Shown piece after piece: positions 32,536-40,311 of a stretch of DNA of 64,000 nucleotides (the first letter of the stretch is position 1; each line of letters opens with the position of its first letter). The translations under genes and the position numbers were made by a program. The DNA lies in NCBI GenBank assembly GCA_944382965.1, contig CALWOA010000010.1, positions 1 to 64,000 of the forward strand, in the 5' to 3' direction. The DNA is from an uncultured Oscillospiraceae bacterium. Its GTDB lineage: Bacteria; Bacillota; Clostridia; Oscillospirales; Oscillospiraceae. Under the pieces are notes generated by a model. That model was not told the origin of the DNA. It made no database searches and saw only the letters and a program-made list of their open reading frames with translations.

Positions 32536-32574
32536 TTCACAAATTGCCGGCTTACTCTTTACAAATTGTTCACT
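32536..32574. promoter_or_regulatory. PhoP-box-like direct repeats between uppP and the two-component operon
   Basis: TTCACA (32536), TTTACA (32558) and TTCACT (32569) fall on an 11-bp grid (offsets 0, 22, 33). The first two lie in the longer repeat TTYACAAATTG, 22 bp apart. The last overlaps the weak -35 of the response-regulator promoter. Bacillus PhoP boxes are TTHAYA repeats with 11-bp period, so PhoP-type binding is a fair inference. Confidence 0.5.
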
Positions 32575-32593
32575 CCCCCATCCATTTTTGCGG

Positions 32594-32599
32594 TATAAT
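32594..32599 (+). promoter_or_regulatory. -10 element of the response-regulator operon
   Basis: Perfect TATAAT at 32594-32599, but no acceptable -35 at 16-18 bases. This is typical of a promoter that needs an activator, here probably bound to the 11-bp repeats just upstream. Confidence 0.55.
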
Positions 32600-32639
32600 A
32601 GGGTAAAAAGAAAAGAAATAGAAAGGGAGGAATTTTCTC

Positions 32640-33326
32640 ATGGCTGTCTCCGTTTTGATTGTTGAGGACGACCGTAATATTGCAGAACTGCTGCAGATGT
32701 ACCTGGAAAAGGAGGGCTATGCCGTTACCGTTGCCGCCGATGGCGGTCAGGGTCTGAGCAAGTTCCGGGCCATCAAGCCCGATCTGGTACTGCTGGATGT
32801 GATGATGCCGGTGATGGACGGCTGGACGGTGTGCAAGACCATTCGTGCCGAATCCCAGACCCCGGTGATCATGCTCACCGCCAAGGGAGAAACCGACGAC
32901 AAGGTGTCGGGCCTGAAATCCGGCGCAGACGATTACATCACCAAACCCTTTGAAATGAAGGAAGTCCTGGCCAGAATTGAAGCGGTTCTGCGCCGCAGCA
33001 GCGGTGTCACCGCGGAAAAGAAAGCCCGCCGTCTGGTCTTTGACAAGCTGATTATCGACATGGATGCCTTTGAGCTGACCGTGGACGGCAAGAAAATCGA
33101 CACACCCCCCAAGGAGATGGAGCTGCTTTACTACCTGGCCTCCTCTCCCAACCGGGTCTACACCCGCAACCAGCTGCTGGACGAGGTTTGGGGCTTTGAC
33201 TACTTCGGCGACAGCCGCACCGTAGACGTACACGTCAAGCGTCTGCGGGAGAAGCTGGAAGGGGTCAGCGAAAGCTGGAGCCTGAAAACCGTCTGGGGCG
33301 TGGGCTATAAGTTCGAGGTGCTGTAA
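32640..33326 (+). CDS. OmpR/PhoB-family response regulator
   Basis: A 228-residue regulator with a receiver domain (acidic pair E9-D10/D11, phospho-acceptor D53 in LVLLDVMMP, K104-type lysine in ITKPFEMKEV). The C-terminal winged helix is RNQLLDEVWGFDYFGDSRTVDVHVKRLREKL, written here in part: DEVWGFDYFGDSRTVDVHVK. It pairs with the kinase two bases downstream. The repeat pattern in its promoter suggests autoregulation as in PhoP-PhoR, but the stimulus is unproven. Confidence 0.94.
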   Translation: MAVSVLIVEDDRNIAELLQMYLEKEGYAVTVAADGGQGLSKFRAIKPDLVLLDVMMPVMDGWTVCKTIRAESQTPVIMLTAKGETDDKVSGLKSGADDYITKPFEMKEVLARIEAVLRRSSGVTAEKKARRLVFDKLIIDMDAFELTVDGKKIDTPPKEMELLYYLASSPNRVYTRNQLLDEVWGFDYFGDSRTVDVHVKRLREKLEGVSESWSLKTVWGVGYKFEVL

Positions 33327-33328
33327 GG

Positions 33329-34753
33329 ATGAAATCCTCCTTCAGCCGCAGCTTCACCACCGCTGCCACCATTTTGCTTCTGGCACTGACCATTCTGGGC
33401 GCCTCTTTTCAATATCAGGTGAAAGAATACCTGGTAGATGCCACAGTGTCGGGTCTGGAGCAGGATGCTCAGGTCTTGGCCAATCTGGCTGCGGCTTATA
33501 ACGTAGGCGGAACCCTTTCCAACCGGGAATTGCTCCTGAATCTGAATGTGGTATCCCAGGTTACCAATGCCGATGTGGTTATCTGCGACAGTGACGGCTA
33601 CATTATCCTGTGCTCCGATGCCCTGTCCGGCTGTCAGCATCAGGGTTTGCAGCTGAACCAGGAGTATTTGCAGAAGGTTTTTGAAAATGGTTCCGACTCG
33701 GCCACCGGTCACATTGACGGGCTGTACGAGGAAGAGCGCTACGTAGTCTCCGCCCCCATTGTCAGCAACGACGCGGCCACCGGACTGGTCATCGTCTCCG
33801 TGCCCACCCTGACCACAGGAAAGACCCTGAACCGAATTTCCAACATTTTCCTCACCGCCGCCGTGTTTGTGGTGCTGATCTCCGTTCTGGCGGTGACGGC
33901 CTTTGCCCGGCGGGAAAGCAAACCCCTTCGGGACATGGCAAAAGCCGCCAATGACTTCGCCCATGGCAACCTGGAAGCCCGGGTTCGGGTGGAGGAAGAT
34001 TACTCCGAGGAAGTGGAGGAACTGGCTCTGGCGTTCAACAACATGGCCTCTTCCCTGCAAAAGAGTGAATACCGCCGGCAGGAATTTGTAGCCAATGTCT
34101 CCCACGAGCTGAAAACCCCCATGACTACCATTTCCGGCTACATCGACGGCATTCTCGATGGAACCATCCCCCCGGATCGCCGGGCTCATTATCTGCAGAT
34201 TGTCTCCGATGAAACCAAACGACTGAGCCGACTGGTGCGCAGTATGCTGGACATCAGCCAGCTGCAGCAGGAGCAGGGCATTCCTGAAGAGCAGAAGATC
34301 CACTTTGATCTGGAAGAATGCGCCGGACAGGTGCTGATTACCTTTGAAAAGAAAATTAACGACAAGGGGATCAATGTGGACGTGGACTTCCCGCCCCACC
34401 CGGTATTTACCGTGGCCAATCAGGACTCCATCACCCAGGTGATCTACAACCTGATTGACAACGCCGTGAAATTCTGTCCCCGGGGCGGTACCCTGGGCCT
34501 GAAAATCCGGGAGGGAAACAGCAAAGCCTATGTTTCCGTCTCCAACGACGGCGATACCATCCCGCCGGAGGAGCTGCCCCTGGTATTTGACCGGTTCCAC
34601 AAGCTGGACAAATCCCGTTCCCGAAACCGGGACGGCTGGGGTCTGGGACTTTACATCGTCAAAACCATCGTGTGCAGCCACGGAGAGAATATCTCCGTCA
34701 GCTCCAAGGATGGCAAAACCGAATTTACTTTTACCATGCCTTTGGTTACCTGA
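33329..34753 (+). CDS. Membrane sensor histidine kinase
   Basis: A 474-residue kinase with membrane helices at about 10-30 and 172-191 enclosing a 140-residue extracytoplasmic sensor. A HAMP domain (about 192-245) follows, then HisKA with the phospho-accepting H259 in FVANVSHELKTPMTTISGYI. The ATPase domain has N-box VIYNLIDNAVKF and G-box WGLGLYIVK. It should phosphorylate the adjacent regulator. The sensor domain ligand is unknown. The HtrA protease directly downstream suggests envelope stress sensing. Confidence 0.94.
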   Translation: MKSSFSRSFTTAATILLLALTILGASFQYQVKEYLVDATVSGLEQDAQVLANLAAAYNVGGTLSNRELLLNLNVVSQVTNADVVICDSDGYIILCSDALSGCQHQGLQLNQEYLQKVFENGSDSATGHIDGLYEEERYVVSAPIVSNDAATGLVIVSVPTLTTGKTLNRISNIFLTAAVFVVLISVLAVTAFARRESKPLRDMAKAANDFAHGNLEARVRVEEDYSEEVEELALAFNNMASSLQKSEYRRQEFVANVSHELKTPMTTISGYIDGILDGTIPPDRRAHYLQIVSDETKRLSRLVRSMLDISQLQQEQGIPEEQKIHFDLEECAGQVLITFEKKINDKGINVDVDFPPHPVFTVANQDSITQVIYNLIDNAVKFCPRGGTLGLKIREGNSKAYVSVSNDGDTIPPEELPLVFDRFHKLDKSRSRNRDGWGLGLYIVKTIVCSHGENISVSSKDGKTEFTFTMPLVT

Positions 34754-34786
34754 GCATTTTTTATCCCCGGATTGGGAGGTATCTCT

Positions 34787-36037
34787 ATGGAACAACGCCA
34801 CAATTACACAGATTGGGATGACAGCGTCTACGGCACCGGCCGCACGGAGCCGCCCAAGCACCGCAGCGGGCTGCTTGCCATGATGCTGATTCTGATTATT
34901 TTTCTGTGCGGTATTATCACCGTACTGGGTGTTCTGAATGTCAAGCTGTTTCAGCAGCTGCAAAATCGGGACCCAGCTGAACTGTCCATTTCCTTCCGGG
35001 ATGTGGAAACCCAGCCTCAGGAAACGGAAGCTGCGGAAACCAAACCCAAAGTTTCCCCTTCCCGCCAGGCTGCCACCATCAATCTGCAAAGCTCCCCTGC
35101 CAGTGTGGAAAATGTTCCCACAGAGGGCGGACTTTCTCTGCAGGAAATCTATGAGCGCAATATTGACAGCGTGGTATCCATCAGCGCCATTCTCACCGGC
35201 GGCAGCTCCACCGGCACCGGCGTGATTCTGACAGAGGACGGTTACATTGTCACCAATGCCCATGTGGTGGAAAATGCCGCCGCCATTTCCGTACAGCTGA
35301 CGGATCAGGATATCTTCCAGGCCCAGGTCATCGGCACCGATGAGCTTTCCGACCTGGCGGTGCTGAAAATTTCCGCCTCCGGTCTGACCCCCGCCCAGTT
35401 TGGAGATTCCTCCAGCCTGCGGGTAGGCGATACGGTAGTTGCCATCGGCGATCCTCTGGGCGTGGAATTCCGGGGCACCTATACTGACGGCATTATTTCC
35501 GGCATTGACCGGGATGTGGATATGGATGGACGAACCATGACATTGCTGCAGACCAACGCCGCCCTGAACTCCGGCAACTCCGGCGGCCCCCTGATTAACT
35601 GCTACGGTCAGGTCATCGGCATCAACACCATGAAAATCGGTGCCTTTACCGACAAGGCCGGCGTGGAGGGTCTGGGCTTTGCCATTCCCAGCACCACGGT
35701 AAAAACCATTGTCGATCAGCTGATTTCTCAGGGTTATGTCTCCGGACGGCCTACTCTCGGCATCAGCGGTGAAGGACTTTCCAGTTTTTACCAGCACTAT
35801 TACCGGATGCCCGCCGGTCTGTATATCACCCAGGTTTCCCAGTCCAGCGAAGCCTACGAAAAAGGCGTGGAGGAAGGAGACCTGCTTCTGAGCATCAACG
35901 ACACCCCTGTTACCAGCATGGACGATCTGAAATCCACAATATTCAGCTGCGAAGTTGGCCAGACGGTACAGGTTACCATCTACCGGGGCGGCCAGCAGTA
36001 TCTGCTGGAACTGACCCTGGAAGAGGACAGAGGATAG
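34787..36037 (+). CDS. htrA: HtrA/DegP-type membrane serine protease
   Basis: A 416-residue protein with a cytoplasmic tail, one helix (LLAMMLILIIFLCGIITVLG) and a protease domain with the triad in VTNAHVVENA (His), DELSDLAVLKI (Asp) and NAALNSGNSGGPLIN (Ser). One C-terminal PDZ domain follows (YEKGVEEGDLLLSINDTPV). It degrades or refolds damaged envelope proteins outside the membrane. The start is ATG 34787, six bases after GGGAGGT. It lies 33 bases behind the kinase and is likely in the same operon. Confidence 0.94.
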   Translation: MEQRHNYTDWDDSVYGTGRTEPPKHRSGLLAMMLILIIFLCGIITVLGVLNVKLFQQLQNRDPAELSISFRDVETQPQETEAAETKPKVSPSRQAATINLQSSPASVENVPTEGGLSLQEIYERNIDSVVSISAILTGGSSTGTGVILTEDGYIVTNAHVVENAAAISVQLTDQDIFQAQVIGTDELSDLAVLKISASGLTPAQFGDSSSLRVGDTVVAIGDPLGVEFRGTYTDGIISGIDRDVDMDGRTMTLLQTNAALNSGNSGGPLINCYGQVIGINTMKIGAFTDKAGVEGLGFAIPSTTVKTIVDQLISQGYVSGRPTLGISGEGLSSFYQHYYRMPAGLYITQVSQSSEAYEKGVEEGDLLLSINDTPVTSMDDLKSTIFSCEVGQTVQVTIYRGGQQYLLELTLEEDRG

Positions 36038-36072
36038 AAACGCAATTTTTGCAAAACAATCGAGGTCATACT

Positions 36073-36810
36073 ATGGAACCAATTTATCAACAGGATTTTG
36101 AAATCACCGACGCTTATGTTGACCGCTACGGCCGGCTGAAGCCCTCCACCATTTTGTACTTTGCCCAGGAGGTAGCCGGACAGCACTGTATGGAGCTGGC
36201 CCTGGACTATGAAACTCTGGCCCGGCAGCGGCTGTTCTGGGCTGTAACCCGGCACCGGGTACAGGTCAGCCGGATGCCCATGGTGGGCGAAACGCTGCAC
36301 ATTGAAACCTGGCCCATGCCCACCACCCGGGTTGCTTACCCCCGGAGCATGGTGGCCTACGACAGCCAGGGCCGGGAGTGCTTCCGCTCCATCAGCCTCT
36401 GGGTTCTGATGAACCTGGACACCCGGAACATGATTCTGCCGGGCAAGAGCGGCATCAGCGTGGTAGGCACCCTCCGGGGCAACGAACTGGCCAGCCCCAC
36501 GGGACTGATGGCAAAGCCTCTGGGCAGTCATCGTCAGCGGCCGGTATGCTTCACTGACTTGGACCGCAACGGCCACATGAACAACACCCGCTACTTAGAC
36601 TGGATTGACGATCTGCTGCCCAGTCCCTTCCACGCAGAGCACACCATGAAAGAATGCACCGTCTGCTATTTAAGCGAAGCCCGGGAGGGCCAGAACCTGA
36701 ATCTGCAATGGGGTTTTGTAGACGGCGGCGCTCTCCAGGTGGACGCTCACCGGAAAAATACCGAGGACAAGGACGAGCGTATCTTCTCCGCCCGGGTTTT
36801 GTTTGACTGA
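36073..36810 (+). CDS. Acyl-ACP thioesterase (FatA/FatB family)
   Basis: A 245-residue double hot-dog protein. The first domain contains ILYFAQEVAGQHCMELALDY and FWAVTRHRVQVSRMP; the second has the catalytic-region FTDLDRNGHMNNTRYLDWIDD (in shortened form DLDRNGHMNNTRYLDWI). It releases fatty acids from acyl carrier protein. In bacteria such genes may tune membrane lipid or fatty acid secretion. The ATG at 36073 follows GAGGT by seven bases. A strong terminator follows. Confidence 0.9.
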   Translation: MEPIYQQDFEITDAYVDRYGRLKPSTILYFAQEVAGQHCMELALDYETLARQRLFWAVTRHRVQVSRMPMVGETLHIETWPMPTTRVAYPRSMVAYDSQGRECFRSISLWVLMNLDTRNMILPGKSGISVVGTLRGNELASPTGLMAKPLGSHRQRPVCFTDLDRNGHMNNTRYLDWIDDLLPSPFHAEHTMKECTVCYLSEAREGQNLNLQWGFVDGGALQVDAHRKNTEDKDERIFSARVLFD

Positions 36811-36838
36811 TGTTTTCCGTTGTTATGTAAATCCTGCG

Positions 36839-36876
36839 AAACTCCACAGCTTTTGTCGAAGCTGTGGAGTTTTTTT
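36839..36876 (+). terminator. Terminator after the thioesterase gene
   Basis: AAACTCCACAGCTT pairs with AAGCTGTGGAGTTT around a six-base loop, followed by a T-run. Confidence 0.92.
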
Positions 36877-37242
36877 GACAGGCTGGTCAGAACCCAGGAT
36901 TTTCCAAGGGTTTTTCTGTCGACAGCTGTGGAAAAACCTGTGGAGATTGTGGAAAACTCCTGTGAATAACCGAAATGCCCCTTTTTACACGATTGCGTTA
37001 TGTTAACTTATAGTGCCCGGAAATGGCGGTCATTTGTACATTTCGCACATACATTTTCCAGTAACTTCCAGTCTTTTTCCAGCCAAATCTGGTAAAAACT
37101 GCTAACTCTCCGTTTTTCCACAGCCTGCCCGGATTTATCCGGGTATTTTCTTTTTTCGCAAAAAATGTTAGGATGGGTGTAACCTTTCTCCTTCCCAAAC
37201 TTACTTTCAGGGTGAGCAACAAAAAGAAAGGACGTGACAACT
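36877..37242. other. Gene-free stretch with a DnaA-box cluster
   Basis: Four box-like 9-mers in one orientation within 43 bases: TGTGGAAAA (36927-36935), TGTGGAGAT (36939-36947), TGTGGAAAA (36948-36956) and TGTGAATAA (36961-36969). A reverse copy TTTTCCACA is at 37114-37122. The rest holds the promoter region of the sigma-factor gene, including TGTAACC at 37178-37184, a possible ECF -35. No gene is credible. Confidence 0.6.
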
Positions 37243-37797
37243 GTGGACGATGCGAATATTCTTCGATTGTATTTTGCCCGGGACGAGCAGGCCATCCGGG
37301 AAACCGACCAAGCCTACGGCCGCAAGCTCTATGCCCTGTCCCAGCGGATTCTGGGCAGCCGGGAGGACGCCCAGGAAAGCGTGAACGATACCTACCTGCA
37401 GACCTGGCGCAGCATTCCGCCCCAGAAGCCCCGGTATTTTTATGCGTTTCTGGCAGCCATCTGCCGCAACCTCTCCCTGAACCGCCTGGACTGGAATCTG
37501 GCCGCCAAGCGAAAGGCAGAGGTGGTATCCTTAAGCCAGGAAATGGAGCTGTGCATTCCAGACAAACGGCAATCAGATCAAATGGAATCCCGGCAGCTGC
37601 GGCAGATTCTGGAAAGTTTTCTGGACGCGCTTCCCAAGGAACACCGGCTGATTTTCCTGCGGCGGTATCTGTACATGGACACCATTGCCGAAATTGCCGC
37701 CCGGTACGGTCTCAGTGAAAACAATGTCAAAACCCGGCTGCACCGCACCCGAGAAAAGCTGCGCAGTTTCTTGCAGCAGGAAGGAGTCTATTTATGA
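37243..37797 (+). CDS. Sigma-70 family (ECF-like) RNA polymerase sigma factor
   Basis: A protein of about 184 residues. Region 2 runs YALSQRILGSREDAQESVNDTYL and region 4 FLDALPKEHRLIFLRRYLYMDTIAEIAARYGLSENNVKTRLHRTR (in shortened form IAEIAARYGLSENNVKTRLH). The length and the missing region 3 fit ECF sigma factors. The start is GTG 37243 (MDDANILRLYF); a GTG nine bases upstream is too close to the AAAGGA site. It overlaps the next gene by ATGA, the usual sigma/anti-sigma coupling. Confidence 0.88.
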   Translation: MDDANILRLYFARDEQAIRETDQAYGRKLYALSQRILGSREDAQESVNDTYLQTWRSIPPQKPRYFYAFLAAICRNLSLNRLDWNLAAKRKAEVVSLSQEMELCIPDKRQSDQMESRQLRQILESFLDALPKEHRLIFLRRYLYMDTIAEIAARYGLSENNVKTRLHRTREKLRSFLQQEGVYL

Positions 37798-39581
37798 ACG
37801 GAAAAGGTTTGCTCACAGAGCTGGGAAATATCCATGAAAAATACTACATGGAAGCAGAAACCGGCAGTCTTTCTACCACCTCAAAAATCCGCCGCCCCCT
37901 GCTCCTAGCCGCCCTCATTGCCCTGATGCTGCTGTTGGTGGGATGCGGTGTTGTGTACATGCTGAAAATGCAGAATCTGAAACTTGGTCAGTCCCAAGTC
38001 ACCGAGCAGCGTTGGGATCAGGAGCAGCACACCATGGTGGAGCAGACGCTTTCCCAGCAGACCCTGACCCTCAGCGGCCTGAAAGGCACCCCCAGCTATC
38101 AGGCTGCCCAGGAATGGTACGAATTTGAACAGACTTATGATCCCGACCACCAGATCTTTTTTTCAATAAAAGACAATCCCACCGAGTTCCCAGAAAAATA
38201 TGATTTCTACAATCCCTATTCCCAGGAAATGGTGGACAAGATTGATGAAATCTGCAATAAATACGATTTGCAGCTGATTGGTGCTCCCGTAAAGGCGCAG
38301 AGTGCGAACACCATGCTGGACTATCTGGGCATTGACAGCATTTTTCTGCCCGGTGCGCCTGCAGAAGCATCTGCCGATTGGGCATCGTACTACGAAGGCG
38401 GTTACTTCCAAACAGATGTGACCTTCCGGATCACGGAAGGCGAGGACGCTTGGCCTTTTCACAGTATGCTGCGTTTTTGCTACAGCCCGAAAAATTGCTT
38501 TAACAATGATTTGTTTGCACTGACAGGGGAGGATTGGCAGGAGCGAAACTACACCACCAGTTCCGGACAGGATGTATTGATCCTCCGCTCTCCCACAGTG
38601 TGGGAAAGCTGGGTGTTCTGCGATTTGGGGGATGCCACCGTTAACTTGCGGGTGGAAACCATCGACCAAGTTTATACGGATGAAAACGGATATCCGGAAG
38701 TGATTGAAACGCCTATGACCGACGAACAGCTCAATCAGATTCTGGATACCATCAACTTCCACCTGGAAATCCATCCCGGCGACCCTTCCATTCTGGAAGG
38801 CCAGCAATCCAGCACCAATCTGTCCCAGACGCAAAACGGATATACCATAGAGGTAAAGCAGGTTTTCACGGACGGTCACAGAACCGCCATTACCCTGGGA
38901 CTGACTGCTCCGGAAGATGTGGATCTGGAACAATATCTGGATGAACCGGGAATTCATTTCGACCATTGGCGGTATAATCTGAATGCAGGAGATACTGGCA
39001 GCGGCAGTGACACCTTAAGCTTCAGAGTGGATAACGACGGGAAAGCCAACACCATTGAAATCTTTGGCCAGATGGAAAGAAATGTCAAAGAAGGTTTGGC
39101 CTTTCCCCAGGGTATCAGCTGCAGCCTGTTTCTGGAAAATCTTTATGTGGGCACATGGGGCGACCCGTTCAACGCACTTTTGTCCGTGGAAGGCGTCTGG
39201 AATTTTGACATTACCCTGGACGAAGGAGACTGGCAGGCACTGGAATTTGTCAGCGACCCCATCACCGTTAAAGTCAGCACTGGCTGGGATGTGAACGGCA
39301 ACGATGTATTTGAGGATGTCACCATTACCTCTTTAACCCTCAGAAGGTTCGGCGGAATGTTCACCAGCACCTGGGACCAAGGTGCTTTGGATATGGCGGA
39401 TTACGGTGCCGGGAAATTCCCAACAGTAGTGCTGAAAGATGGGACGCAAATCAGGCTGCGGGGTGATTTGGAGCCTCTTGATTCGGAGAAAGAGGGATCC
39501 ATGATCCCCCTGGAGGAAGTAGACCATCTGGTTCTCATGGATGGTACAGTGCTATACCCGGTAAATACGGTATCAGAATAA
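37794..39581 (+). CDS. Probable membrane anti-sigma factor with large extracytoplasmic region
   Basis: A 595-residue protein with a short cytoplasmic N-terminus (LLTELGNIHEKYYMEAET) and one helix (about 33-53, LLLAALIALMLLLVGCGVVYML). A long outer region of about 540 residues follows, rich in beta strands and acidic residues. Gene order and coupling to the sigma factor imply that the N-terminus holds the sigma factor inactive. The outer part, with a second immunoglobulin-like half from about residue 345, resembles DUF4179-type anti-sigma proteins only in layout. The signal is unknown. Confidence 0.65.
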   Translation: MNGKGLLTELGNIHEKYYMEAETGSLSTTSKIRRPLLLAALIALMLLLVGCGVVYMLKMQNLKLGQSQVTEQRWDQEQHTMVEQTLSQQTLTLSGLKGTPSYQAAQEWYEFEQTYDPDHQIFFSIKDNPTEFPEKYDFYNPYSQEMVDKIDEICNKYDLQLIGAPVKAQSANTMLDYLGIDSIFLPGAPAEASADWASYYEGGYFQTDVTFRITEGEDAWPFHSMLRFCYSPKNCFNNDLFALTGEDWQERNYTTSSGQDVLILRSPTVWESWVFCDLGDATVNLRVETIDQVYTDENGYPEVIETPMTDEQLNQILDTINFHLEIHPGDPSILEGQQSSTNLSQTQNGYTIEVKQVFTDGHRTAITLGLTAPEDVDLEQYLDEPGIHFDHWRYNLNAGDTGSGSDTLSFRVDNDGKANTIEIFGQMERNVKEGLAFPQGISCSLFLENLYVGTWGDPFNALLSVEGVWNFDITLDEGDWQALEFVSDPITVKVSTGWDVNGNDVFEDVTITSLTLRRFGGMFTSTWDQGALDMADYGAGKFPTVVLKDGTQIRLRGDLEPLDSEKEGSMIPLEEVDHLVLMDGTVLYPVNTVSE

Positions 39582-39593
39582 TACCAAACAGAA

Positions 39594-39618
39594 AGCCCCA
39601 GGCAAATTGCCTGGGGTT
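39594..39618. terminator. Convergent hairpin terminator
   Basis: CCCCAGGC (39596-39603) pairs with GCCTGGGG (39609-39616), extended by two further pairs. On the minus strand TTTCTGTTT follows, so it fits remB best, but it lies between converging genes. Confidence 0.75.
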
Positions 39619-39623
39619 ACCGC

Positions 39624-39866
39624 TTATTTCAGTCGTTTTTCCAAGGTTGCGGCGTTGAGGGCCGTCAGGTAAACCCGGTCAAAGCCGTATTCGGAAGTCA
39701 CCACAAAGGACTTGGGCAAATCGTCACAGGGAACCACTTCTCCTGCTTCCTCGCTTTTGCTCAGAAACTCCCGGGTGCGCTTGGAGGTGGAGGTGTTGTC
39801 CAGGTCAAAAATGCCCACGATGCACTTTTCCCGCACCGCCATGTCGTTGCCGATGGATAGATACAT
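39624..39866 (-). CDS. remB: RemB/YaaB-type regulator (DUF370)
   Basis: An 80-residue protein of the DUF370 family: MYLSIGNDMAV, IVGIFDLDNTSTSKRTREFL and LPKSFVVTSE correspond to RemA/RemB (YlzA/YaaB). RemA is a DNA-binding activator of matrix genes in Bacillus; RemB is its paralogue. In Bacillus yaaB lies between recF and gyrB. Here the gene lies at the far end of the same block, after gyrA and rnhA. Its ribosome site AAGAGGTGA overlaps the rnhA stop. Confidence 0.87.
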   Translation of the reverse strand: MYLSIGNDMAVREKCIVGIFDLDNTSTSKRTREFLSKSEEAGEVVPCDDLPKSFVVTSEYGFDRVYLTALNAATLEKRLK

Positions 39867-39870
39867 GGTT

Positions 39871-40311
39871 TCACCTCTTCCGCAGTTTCCACTGCTGCAC
39901 CGCCAGCTCGTCGCAGCGGTTGTTCTTGGGGTTGTCAGCGTGGCCCTTGACCCAGTGATAGTGCAGCGTATGCACCTGGGTCAGTTCCAGCAGCCGCTGC
40001 CACAGGTCCGGGTTCAGGGCGGGTTTTTTGTCGGACTTGACCCAGCCCCGCTTTTTCCAGCCCCAGGCCCAGCCCTTTTCCAAAGCGTCGATGACATACT
40101 TGCTGTCGGAGTACAATTCCACGATACAAGGCTCTTTCAGGGCTTCCAGCCCCCGGATCACCGCGGTCAGCTCCATCCGGTTGTTGGTGGTGCTGTCCTC
40201 GCCGCCGGAAAGCTCCTTTTCATGGCCTTCCCACTCCAGGATGGCCCCCCAGCCTCCCGGGCCGGGGTTGCCGGAGCAGGCGCCGTCGGTGTACAGGGTG
40301 ATGGTTTTCAC
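39871..40311 (-). CDS. rnhA: Ribonuclease HI
   Basis: A 146-residue enzyme that cleaves the RNA strand of RNA-DNA hybrids. The four catalytic acids are visible: D in [17 protein letters not shown] in [14 protein letters not shown] in ELYSDSKYV, and D in [14 protein letters not shown] with the preceding His. It overlaps gyrA by four bases, an arrangement that couples R-loop removal to gyrase expression. Confidence 0.96.
   Translation of the reverse strand: MKTITLYTDGACSGNPGPGGWGAILEWEGHEKELSGGEDSTTNNRMELTAVIRGLEALKEPCIVELYSDSKYVIDALEKGWAWGWKKRGWVKSDKKPALNPDLWQRLLELTQVHTLHYHWVKGHADNPKNNRCDELAVQQWKLRKR

Noticed and set aside
33305-35797. 830-codon open frame on the minus strand
   Set aside because: Fully antisense to the histidine kinase and HtrA genes, which have clear motifs and ribosome sites.
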